Shown: piece by piece, positions 8,436 to 15,760 of the stretch | How positions within the stretch are numbered: position 1 is the first letter of the stretch | How the letters are laid out: each line of letters starts with the position of its first letter | Origin: Streptomyces mirabilis | GTDB taxonomy: Bacteria > Actinomycetota > Actinomycetes > Streptomycetales > Streptomycetaceae | Reading direction: 5' to 3' | NCBI RefSeq assembly: GCF_039503195.1 | Contig: NZ_JBCJKP010000001.1 | Span: 372,001 to 436,000, forward strand | DNA length: 64,000 nt | Made by a program: the position numbers and the translations under genes | The notes under the pieces: generated by a model | Databases searched by the model: none | Told to the model about the DNA's origin: nothing | Seen by the model: the letters and a program-made list of their open reading frames with translations, nothing else

Positions 8436-8982
8436 CTACAGGTCGAACTCCAAGTGCTGAATGTCCGTGAAACGAACCTCCTCCGGCTGGCCGGCGCGGC
8501 GACCACTGTCCTGGAAGTACAGCTCTTTGAGCGCTTCGGCGGCGATCTCCCGCCATTCCTGGTCGCTGGCGCCCTGCTACTGGCCGTCGAAGAGGCGGGC
8601 AGCGTAGCGGGGCGGCAGTGCGACGGTCAGGTGCCGGATGCAGTCCTGGTCCGTCGACCCGATCGGTGCGGTGTGGCCGAGGCGAGCGCGGGTGTCGACG
8701 ACGATGCCGCCGGTGCTGGCCGCCTTCTCGCGGGCCTTGGCTCGGATCTGCGGCTGCCACCGCTTCTTCACCTCGCTCTCCAGACGGGCGGCGAGGCCCG
8801 GGCGGGGCTTTTTGATCTGGCCCTTCACGTATCGCTCCACGGTGCGCTGGGAAATCCGCAGCAGCTGGGCAACGGCCTTGGTGCCCTTGAGCTGCTTGAC
8901 CCGGTACCGCATCTGCGCGACAGCGCTCCTGGGCGCCGGGCGGGTGAACACCTTGTGCCAGCCGCACCATGCTCATGAACAT
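8436..8982 (-). pseudogene. tpg: Telomere terminal protein Tpg, broken
   Basis: The frame matches the terminal proteins that cap Streptomyces linear replicons: FTRPAPRSAVAQMRYRVKQL, then the helix-turn-helix-like LLRISQRTVERYVKGQIKKP, then ASTGGIVVDTRAR. An in-frame TAG at 8577-8579 stops it after ARLFDGQ, yet the sense sequence continues in the same frame (EIAAEALKELYFQDSGRRAG, HLEFDL) to TAG at 8436. The N-terminus also needs a one-base shift: an ATG frame reads MVRLAQ and the Tpg frame resumes at VFTRPAP, just after an in-frame TGA. The usual upstream partner tap was not found. It is very likely non-functional. Confidence 0.75.
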
Positions 8983-9049
8983 CCGCGTGCTTGCCTGGCC
9001 CCCATGCTGCCCCAGATCCGGTCCTCGGCCGAGGCCTACGACGATGCTC

Positions 9050-9262
9050 GCTCGGTCCTCCCGGGTGTCCGCATCACGGCCGCCCTCAGTGGGCGGGGCG
9101 ACCGGCTGGCGCAGGTCCAGGTCGGCCGACGGTCGGCCAGGAGCTTCTGGACGGCGAGCGCGGTCGCGTCGTCGGCGGCCGCGAGGTCGACCACGACCAG
9201 GCCCGGCAACAGCAGCCCCGAAAACAGGGCTCCGACGATGTCATCGCCGGAGCCCCTTCACG
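9050..9262 (-). pseudogene. DUF6207-like remnant
   Basis: One minus-strand frame reads GLVVVDLAAADDATALAVQK, close to the core of small DUF6207 proteins, and the next frame supplies LDLRQPVAP, which resembles their C-terminus. The segment between is missing and no proper start is present. It sits where tap would be expected upstream of tpg. Family assignment is by memory of the motif. Confidence 0.3.
9227..9255 (-). terminator. Hairpin downstream of DUF2267 gene
   Basis: The arms GGGCTCCG and CGGAGCCC enclose an inner CGATG/CATCG stem, with a single A-C mismatch between the two stems. The hairpin begins about 62 bases after the stop at 9318, reading in the minus direction. No clear U-run follows, so factor-independent termination is plausible but unproven. 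Confidence 0.45.
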
Positions 9263-9317
9263 TTCCAACCGCGTCCTCAGCCACGGTTGCCGTCCCGCCG
9301 GTTCCCACCGGGAACGG

Positions 9318-9752
9318 TCAGGCGGCCTGGGTGAGTTCGGCGCGGCCGAACAGGAGCGCGTATCCGGAGGGGAGCTGGGTGAGGATGCGGTCCAGGAGGC
9401 CGGGGCCGGCCAGGCGGCCGAGGACGGCGAGAACGGCGCCGGTGTCCCAGCGCGCGACCGCGGGCGTGGTACCCGTGCGGGTGGCCAGGTCCTTCACGAA
9501 GCCCCAGCCGGTGAGTGGTTGAAGGTCGGGGGTGTGGCTGGTGAACACGAGGGCGGCCGCGGAGGGGAGGCAGGCGGCGAGGTCGACGCGTTCGTCGCCG
9601 GAGAGCTGACGGCCCAGGGCCCCCAGCACGGCACGCGTGACGTCCTCGGCCCGCTCCCGGGTCGGATACGCGCCTTCGTACCGGATTCTTTCGAGCATCT
9701 GGTGAAACGTCATGCCGGGTCGGGCAGCGGCCGGTTCACGCAGCGGAAGCAT
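9318..9752 (-). CDS. DUF2267 family protein (downstream copy)
   Basis: The product is a small acidic helical protein with the DUF2267 pattern: FHQMLERIRYEGAYPTRERA at the start, then GALGRQLSGDERVDLAACLP, and a C-terminal RLAGPGLLDRILTQLPSGYALLFG that repeats the family motif. The start is uncertain: ATG 9752 adds 13 residues and has a weak GAAAGG upstream, while ATG 9713 begins directly with the domain but has no ribosome site. The 132-residue upstream gene is a paralogue on the same strand about 110 bases away. The biochemical function of DUF2267 is not established; members often sit beside heat-shock or stress genes, as here. Confidence 0.75.
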   Translation of the reverse strand: MLPLREPAAARPGMTFHQMLERIRYEGAYPTRERAEDVTRAVLGALGRQLSGDERVDLAACLPSAAALVFTSHTPDLQPLTGWGFVKDLATRTGTTPAVARWDTGAVLAVLGRLAGPGLLDRILTQLPSGYALLFGRAELTQAA

Positions 9753-9864
9753 CGGGAGTGGTTGCCTTTCTCGTGCAAAGGCGTTGTCGCCTGTGGGAAG
9801 GGCCGGCGGGGGTGGGCGCCGGCCGGCCCTGCTGAATTGATGAGCGGGTCACGCGTTCCTGGGC

Positions 9865-10263
9865 TCAGGCGCGCTCGGGTCGGCCGAAGAGGAGGTCGTA
9901 GCCCGGGGGGAGCTGGAGCAGGATGCGGCGGGTGAGTTCCTCGCCCGCCGCATCGGCGGTCACGCTCAGTACGGCGCTGACGTCCCAGGCCGCGGTCTGT
10001 TCGGTGGCTCCCTCGATCCACGCCGCGGTGGCCCGCAGGAACCGCTCCGGCGGGAGCGGTTCGGTGGCCTGCAGCGGGTTGAGAAGAATCACGGCGAAGG
10101 TCTCCGGGAGCCGGGCGGCCAGTTCGGCCCGGACCTCACCCACCAGATGCGCGCCCAGCAGGGCCAGAACGGTACGCGCGGCCCGCTCGGCTTCCTGGGG
10201 TGTGGTGTACTCGCCGCGTTCCTGCACGTGGTCGAGGAATGCTTCCCATCGCATGGCCACCAC
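9865..10263 (-). CDS. DUF2267 family protein (upstream copy)
   Basis: This 132-residue paralogue of the next gene has matching landmarks: WEAFLDHVQERGEYTTPQEA, LALLGAHLVGEVRAELAARL, and the C-terminal EELTRRILLQLPPGYDLLFG. Either GTG at 10263 or the ATG three codons later can start it; AGGAAGG lies a few bases upstream. It lies about 110 bases downstream of hsp20 on the same strand, so all three may share a transcript and be induced together. That co-regulation is inference from order and spacing. Confidence 0.8.
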   Translation of the reverse strand: MVAMRWEAFLDHVQERGEYTTPQEAERAARTVLALLGAHLVGEVRAELAARLPETFAVILLNPLQATEPLPPERFLRATAAWIEGATEQTAAWDVSAVLSVTADAAGEELTRRILLQLPPGYDLLFGRPERA

Positions 10264-10371
10264 TACCCCTTCCTCACGTCGTTGTGCGATGGACGTAGGG
10301 CGGAGGGCGGGATCAGAGGGGGGAGATCGATGCCCGTCCTCCGCCGTCGGCGCGGTCGGGAAACTGGCTCC

Positions 10372-10806
10372 TCAGCCGCTGATCTGCTTGTGCTCGGACT
10401 CCCCGCCGATCGCGATCTTGCGGGGCTTGGCGCGCTCGGCGATCGGGATCCGCAGGGTCAGCACCCCCGCTTCGTAGTCGGCCGTGATGCGTTCGGTGTC
10501 CAGGGTGTCGGCCAGCACCAGCTGGCGGGAGAAGACACCCAGGGGCCGCTCGGAGAGCTCCATCTGTACGTCGTCGGTCTTCACGAGCGGGCGGCGCTCG
10601 GCCTTGACGGTGAGCATGTTCCGCTCGACATCGATGTCGATCGCGTCCTTCGCGACACCGGGCAGGTCGAGGGCGATCACGTACTCCTCACCCTCACGGT
10701 AGGCGTCCATCGGCATCGCCGAGGGCCTGGACCAGGTACCGGTCACACCCGTCAGCTGCTGGGCGAGCCGGTCGAGTTCACGGAACGGGTCGGTGCGCAT
10801 CAACAT
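10372..10806 (-). CDS. hsp18: Small heat-shock protein, Hsp20/alpha-crystallin family
   Basis: The 144-residue protein begins MLMRTDPFRELDRLAQQL. Its alpha-crystallin domain runs from YREGEEYVIALDLPGVAKD through ERPLGVFSRQLVLADT to YEAGVLTLRIPI, including the conserved GVLTLRIP and the IPI/V-type C-terminal contact. Such proteins are ATP-independent holdases that keep unfolding proteins soluble. GGAGG lies eight bases upstream of the ATG. It is transcribed divergently from an HSP18-type regulator gene across a 127-base gap that holds two operator-like repeats. The symbol follows the S. albus hsp18 family and is by similarity. Confidence 0.9.
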   Translation of the reverse strand: MLMRTDPFRELDRLAQQLTGVTGTWSRPSAMPMDAYREGEEYVIALDLPGVAKDAIDIDVERNMLTVKAERRPLVKTDDVQMELSERPLGVFSRQLVLADTLDTERITADYEAGVLTLRIPIAERAKPRKIAIGGESEHKQISG

Positions 10807-10828
10807 CGCGAATACACCTCCACAGGTC

Positions 10829-10843
10829 TGGCAGGAACTGCCA
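10829..10843. promoter_or_regulatory. Inverted repeat in the hsp20 leader
   Basis: TGGCAGGAACTGCCA has 5-bp arms around a 5-base centre and lies 23-37 bases upstream of the hsp20 ATG. It does not resemble the two operator-like repeats further upstream. It could be a leader hairpin or a separate protein site. Confidence 0.3.
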
Positions 10844-10872
10844 ATGCGCTTCGTCTGACACCGTTGTAACAT

Positions 10873-10917
10873 GTCATCCAAACGATGACAAGCGAAGCGT
10901 CGTCCAAAGGGTGACAA
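10873..10917. promoter_or_regulatory. Two tandem operator-like repeats in the hsp20/regulator gap
   Basis: GTCATCCAAACGATGACAA (10873-10891) and GTCGTCCAAAGGGTGACAA (10899-10917) match at 16 of 19 positions, with starts 26 bp apart. The first contains a perfect inverted repeat, TGTCATC and GATGACA around CAAAC; the second is a weaker version. The position between divergent hsp20 and regulator genes is that expected of operators. Binding is inferred, not shown. Confidence 0.6.
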
Positions 10918-10933
10918 TCCCGAGAGGATCTCC

Positions 10934-11593
10934 ATGAACGCCTCCCCCGAGCCCCGCGACCCCACCTCGTTCTTCGCCGCCACGGCAGCACTGAACACGA
11001 TCAACGAAGCCGTCCGCACCGCCCAGACCGCCCAGACCGGAGCGCACCCGCAGGACGGACAAGCCAGTGCGGACCAGGCCCTGGCCGCACTCCTCCTGCT
11101 GCGTGAACTGCGCGACCAACTCGCAGGATGGGAACCTGGACTGATCGAGGCAGCCCGGGCAGCAGGCTCCAGCTGGGCGGACCTCGCCCACCCCCTGGGC
11201 GTCGCCAGCCGCCAGGCCGCCGAACGCCGCTACCTGCGCGTACGCCCCGGCACACCCGGCACCACCGGCGAACAGCGCGTGCAAGCCACCCGCAACCGCC
11301 GCGCCGCCGACCGCACCATCACCGCCTGGGCCCGGACCAACGCCGCCGAACTACGCCAACTCGCCGGCCAGATCACCGCCCTCACCGACCTCCCCACTCA
11401 TGCCCGCACACCCCTGGCCCGGCTCGCCGACGCCCTCGCCGACAACGACGCCGCCAACCTCATCGACCCACTCGCCGACACCCACCCACACCTCAAGCCC
11501 AACCACCCCGACCTCGCAGCCCGCATCGCCACCGTCACCCACCACGCCAACCGCCTCCGCCAAGTCGGCAACGGCCGCGGAACCACCACCTGA
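10934..11593 (+). CDS. HSP18-type transcriptional regulator
   Basis: The 219-residue protein, helical throughout, begins MNASPEPRDPTSFFAATAAL and includes a probable DNA-binding helical pair around GSSWADLAHPLGVASRQAAERRYLR. The C-terminal half is rich in Asn, His and Pro. In Streptomyces, proteins of this type adjacent and divergent to hsp20 genes are annotated as HSP18 regulators; I rely on that recollection plus the context. It probably represses hsp20 and itself through the tandem repeats in the intergenic gap. GAGAGG lies a few bases before the ATG. It is intact and ends just before the decayed ATP-grasp gene. Confidence 0.7.
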   Translation: MNASPEPRDPTSFFAATAALNTINEAVRTAQTAQTGAHPQDGQASADQALAALLLLRELRDQLAGWEPGLIEAARAAGSSWADLAHPLGVASRQAAERRYLRVRPGTPGTTGEQRVQATRNRRAADRTITAWARTNAAELRQLAGQITALTDLPTHARTPLARLADALADNDAANLIDPLADTHPHLKPNHPDLAARIATVTHHANRLRQVGNGRGTTT

Positions 11594-11613
11594 CGTCACG
11601 AAGGCGCCCACGG

Positions 11614-12720
11614 GTGAACCGTCGCCCCCGCCGCGTGGTGTGCGTGCGCGGAGCGTTCCCCTTCCGTGCCGCCCGCCGCGCACTCAAGGCCGAGGTGAAG
11701 AAGCTGCAGAAGACCGACACGGTCCGCGGAGCTGCTGCGCCAGGCATGCTCGTCCGAGATGCTCGGCGATCTCGGGGAGAAGATCCGGCGGGTCAAAGCA
11801 AGGGCCCCGGCGCGGCCGCATCCCGCCGCCCCGGACACGCCGCCAGCGAACAAACTCCGCGCACCGGGCGCCGACCCGGTGTGGTTCGCGCAGGACCACG
11901 ACGTACTCGTTCTGCCGGAGCACCCGGAGGACGTCTTTCTCGACTATGTGACCGGACTGACCGGAACCGACCGGTCCACGTTGCGGGTGGCCGTACCGCC
12001 CCCGGGGCGCTTGGGCGACGGACTGCTCACGGCAGACCGCCTCACCGATCCGGTCTTCCACGACGAACTCCGTACCGTCCTGGCCAGGCGCACCGTCGAC
12101 AGCGTGGTCGCCATGTCACCGCACGCCTGGGTGTCCGCGCTGGCCCGGGCGATCGGGGCGCAGGCGGCACTGAGCGGCGGCGCCTTCACCAGTCAGGGCG
12201 TCGGCACCCTGGGCGGGCACGGGGAGATGCAGTCGGCGCCGTACTACACCGCGCAGATCATCCCGGCCGACCTCGATCCCGAGACGCTGAACCGGCTCGT
12301 CGAAGGCGGTCGCCGCATGTGCGTACCCCTGCACGCCACGGGATACCGGGGCATGCTCAGTGCCGACGCCATCGTGACCCCCGACCGGCAGGTGCTCTAC
12401 ACGGAATGGAACGGGCGCCTGACCGGCTCCACGCACACGTACTTCATCCTCGGCGACAAGGTGGTCGGCAAGGACTACGCGAGCGACCGCGTCCTGCTCG
12501 AACACGTCTGGCCGCAGGGTTGGGCCACCTCGTCGTTCCAGAGCACGTGGACTGGCTGACCGCGGCGAAGCTCGCCTACGACCCCCGGACCGGGGTGATC
12601 GTCGCCAGCGCCTACGACAAGGAACACCAGGGCGTCATGGACTGCGTCGTCGCCCCGGACATCGACATGGCGTGGGACCTCAACGACGAGCTCAACTCCC
12701 TTTTCGGCACTGATTCCTGA
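11614..12720 (+). pseudogene. PGM1-type ATP-grasp peptide ligase, decayed
   Basis: The pieces match pre-ATP-grasp/PGM1-like ligases of peptide natural-product loci. An early part reads ALKAEVKKLQKTDTVR and shifts frame near 11728 into MLGDLGEKIRRVKA. Then come DVLVLPEHPEDVFLDYVTGL and RLGDGLLTADRL, the pre-ATP-grasp region. After GAFTSQGVGTLGG the sequence jumps to a C-terminal part (GYRGMLSADAIVTPDRQVLY, EWNGRLTGSTHTY), so most of the ATP-binding core is missing. A further one-base shift near 12549 moves into DWLTAAKLAYDP. No active ligase can be made. It sits just upstream of NRPS-like scraps and an ABC exporter. Confidence 0.7.
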
Positions 12721-12736
12721 GCCGGAGCGGACCACG

Positions 12737-14020
12737 ATGAGTGCGGACATTTCAACGGACACGTCAGGGGCGACGTCGCCGCGCCCGAACGACGGGGTGC
12801 TGCCCGACCCGGCGAAGGTCTACTGGCAGCGACGGCTCGACGGCGCGACGGCGACGCTGCTCCCGGCCGATCTGCCCCACACGGAGCCGGACGCCCAGGA
12901 CTGGGCCGTCTCACGGATGGCCGTGCCTCCGCGGACTCTCGCCGCGGCACACGCCTACGGGGCGGGACGGGAGACCACACCGCTCGCCGTCCTCCTGGCG
13001 CCTGGTACGCCGTCGTCCAGCGCCACACCGGCGACTGCGACCTGCTCCTGGGACCACCGTCCGGCACGCCGCACGAGGTACCCGACAACGTGCTGCCCCT
13101 GCGGACCACAGTGGACCCGGCGAGGACGTTCGACGAGCTGGTCCTGCGCAGCGAGCAGATCGCACTCGGCTACTGGAACCGGCCCGAGAGCACCGACCTT
13201 CTGGCACTGGGACGAACCCTTCCTGTCCTGGGCCTCCGAGCGGGGATACGCTCTCGATGTCGTCTTCGACACGGCACTGGACGACGAGCCCGAACTCCTG
13301 GGCCGCTACGGGACGCTGGTCACGGCCGGCCACGACGAGTACTGGACTGCCGAATGCCGGGAGCGAACGGAGGAGTTCGTGGCCGGCGGCGGCAACGTCC
13401 TGGTATTCGGCGGCAACACCTGCTGGTGGCGTACCGAGGTACGCGACAGCGAGCTGCGCGTGGCCAAGGACGAGGCCAACCCCGTGGTCGGCGACCTCTG
13501 GTGGCGCACCGACCGCCCGGAGGCGTCACTGATCGGGCTCAGCTTCCGCCACGGCGGCGCGAGTTGGCTGGCGGGCCGGCCACCCACGTCGTACGAGTTC
13601 CGGCCGGACGGCGACGCTCTGCTCGACGGGGTCGACCTGGCGGCGTTCGCCGAACTGACCGATCTGGCGGGGTACGAGGTCGACGGCCACGCCTACGAGC
13701 CCGGTCGGCCGTGGCAGCCTACCGGCGTCGAAGACGTACCCGACGGCCTGGTGGTCCTCGCGTACGCTCCGCTGGCCGACGCGCCGCCCGCGCACTGGTA
13801 CTCGGACCCGCGGGAGCCGCACCTTCAGTCGCCGCGGTGCGCCACGATCGCCTACCACCGCCACGGGGACGCGCTGATCTTCAACGGGGGCACCACCGAC
13901 TGGCCCCGGCACCTGGACCACCCGGCGGTGGACCGACTCACGCGTAACGTGCTCGACGCCGCGGAGTACACGGCGTTTGAGCGTACGGTCGGCAGACGTG
14001 CCCACTCCCCGCTCCCCTGA
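12737..14020 (+). pseudogene. Mosaic of NRPS-like fragments and dimethylformamidase-like C-terminus
   Basis: The open frame of 427 codons is a scar. Its start (VLPDPAKVYWQRRLDGATAT) resembles the region before or within a condensation domain. Near 13000 the sense frame shifts to read WYAVVQRHTGDCDLLLG and RTTVDPARTFDELVLR, typical of condensation domains, then IALGYWNRPEST, typical of adenylate-forming enzymes. From about 13198 the original frame becomes a beta-subunit-like domain of N,N-dimethylformamidase (LVTAGHDEYWTAECRERTEE, GGNVLVFGGNTCWWR) running to the stop. Three unrelated pieces in 1.3 kb indicate serial deletions. The dimethylformamidase-like part alone might fold. Confidence 0.65.
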
Positions 14021-14041
14021 TGTCGCGAAACAGGTGCCACC

Positions 14042-15760
14042 ATGCGCAGCTTCCCCGACCGCGATCCTGGATCGCCCGACATCCGCAGTGCCCGCGGGTA
14101 TCTGCTGTGGCTCGCCAGGGACCACCTCCGGTCGATCGTCCTGGGCTCGGTGTTCGCCGTCGTCTGGACGGTCGCGCAAGGGCTGTCCCCCGCGATCGTC
14201 GGCAAGGCCATCGACGAGGGCGTCTCCGCGCGGGACACGACCGCCTTGGTGTGGTGGGGAACGGCTGTGCTGGCGCTGGGTGTCGTCCAGGCGCTGGGGA
14301 GTGCGCTCCAGGACCGCTTCGCGCTGGAGGTGAAGATCGGCGCCGGGTACCAGACGATGCAGTTCGTCACCCGGCATGCCTGCCGTCTGGGCGCCGGCTT
14401 GTCCAAGAGGGTGTCCACGGGCGACATGGTGAACGTCAGCGTCTCGGACATGACGCAGATCGGCACCGCCATGGAGGTCGCCACGCGGGGAGTGGGCGCC
14501 GCCGCCGCGATCGTCGCCGTCGCCTCGGTGATGCTGCTCGCGTCGTGGCAGATCGGTCTCGTCGTCCTGGTCGGCGTACCAGTCATGCTCTGGATCACCA
14601 CACAGATGATCCGGCCCCTGCACCGCCGCCAGGAGGCGTACCACGAGCGACTGCGCGCGCTGACCGACCAGGCCATCGACATCGTCCACGGCCTGCGGGT
14701 GCTGCGCGGCATCGGAGGCGAGCGGGTGATCGAGCGCCGGTACCTGGAGAGGTCCCAGTCCACACGACACGCCGCGGTACGGGTGGCGCAGCTCGATTCG
14801 GTGCTGGACGGAGCCAAGTCGCTGCTGCCCGGCATGCTCGTCGTCCTGGTGGTGGGACTCGGTGCCCACCAGGTCCTGGCGGACCGGCTCACCGCGGGCC
14901 AACTGGTCGCCTTCTACGGGTACGCGACCTTCCTGGCGGTGCCGCTGCGCCGCCTGACGCTGGCCGTCAGTCATCTGATGAAGGCCCATGTGTCGGCCGA
15001 GCACGTCACGCGGCTGCTGCGCCTGGAACCCGAGCTGCCGCTCGGACCCAGCGAAACCGGCACCGATGTACCGACCCGCCCTGGCCTCCTGATCGATCCG
15101 GTGTCGGGCGTCAAGGCGCCTCCCAGCAGTCTCACCGCCGTCGCCTGCGCCTCCCCGGCCGACGCGGGCATGCTGGCCGAGCGGCTGGGGCGCTACACGG
15201 ACTCGGAGGCCGTCTACCACGGGCGGCGGCTGGACGCCCTGCCGCTCGGGACGGTCCGCCGCCGCATACTCGTCACCAGGAACGACGCCCGGTTCTTCGC
15301 CGGACCGCTGCGCGCCGAACTCGACCCGTACGACCTGGGAGAGGGTTCGCAGGACAGCCTGCTCGCGGCGATCGACCACGCTTGCGCCTCCGATGTCGTC
15401 GAAGCGCTGCTCGGCGGTCTCGATGCCGCCGTCGAGAGCGGCGGACGGCAGTTCTCCGGCGGCCAGTTGCAGAGGCTGCGCCTGGCAAGGGCGTTGATGG
15501 CGGATCCGGAGGTGCTGATCCTGGTCGACCCCACCAGCGCCGTGGACGCCCACACCGAGGCCCGGATGGCGGCCCATCTGCGCCAGACCCGTACGGGCCG
15601 GTCCACGATTGTCTTCACCACGAGCACGATGCTGCTCCGGCAGGCGGACCGGGTGAGCTATGTCGAGGACGGCAAGGTGGTCACCGAGGGCCCACACCAT
15701 CAGATGCTGGAGGACGTGCGGTACCGCTCGCTCGTCACACGGGAAATGGGGACTGCGTGA
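14042..15760 (+). CDS. ABC exporter half-transporter, degenerate ATP site subunit
   Basis: The 572-residue TMD-NBD half-transporter has six predicted membrane helices in the first 300 residues (for example SIVLGSVFAVVWTVAQGL and LLPGMLVVLVVGLG). In the NBD the Walker A region is eroded to SPADAGMLAERL with no GKS/T, and Walker B reads LILVDPTSA with Pro where the catalytic Glu belongs, but the signature FSGGQLQRLRLAR is intact. This is the pattern of the non-hydrolysing partner in a heterodimeric exporter. The next gene overlaps it by four bases and supplies the complementary motifs. Probable role: export of a peptide-type natural product, inferred from the decayed ligase genes upstream. Confidence 0.9.
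   Translation: MRSFPDRDPGSPDIRSARGYLLWLARDHLRSIVLGSVFAVVWTVAQGLSPAIVGKAIDEGVSARDTTALVWWGTAVLALGVVQALGSALQDRFALEVKIGAGYQTMQFVTRHACRLGAGLSKRVSTGDMVNVSVSDMTQIGTAMEVATRGVGAAAAIVAVASVMLLASWQIGLVVLVGVPVMLWITTQMIRPLHRRQEAYHERLRALTDQAIDIVHGLRVLRGIGGERVIERRYLERSQSTRHAAVRVAQLDSVLDGAKSLLPGMLVVLVVGLGAHQVLADRLTAGQLVAFYGYATFLAVPLRRLTLAVSHLMKAHVSAEHVTRLLRLEPELPLGPSETGTDVPTRPGLLIDPVSGVKAPPSSLTAVACASPADAGMLAERLGRYTDSEAVYHGRRLDALPLGTVRRRILVTRNDARFFAGPLRAELDPYDLGEGSQDSLLAAIDHACASDVVEALLGGLDAAVESGGRQFSGGQLQRLRLARALMADPEVLILVDPTSAVDAHTEARMAAHLRQTRTGRSTIVFTTSTMLLRQADRVSYVEDGKVVTEGPHHQMLEDVRYRSLVTREMGTA

Noticed and set aside
14020..15756. Upstream extension of the second ABC subunit frame
   Set aside because: The frame is open to 14020 but overlaps the first subunit and has shadow composition; GTG 15757 in the GTGA overlap is the natural start.
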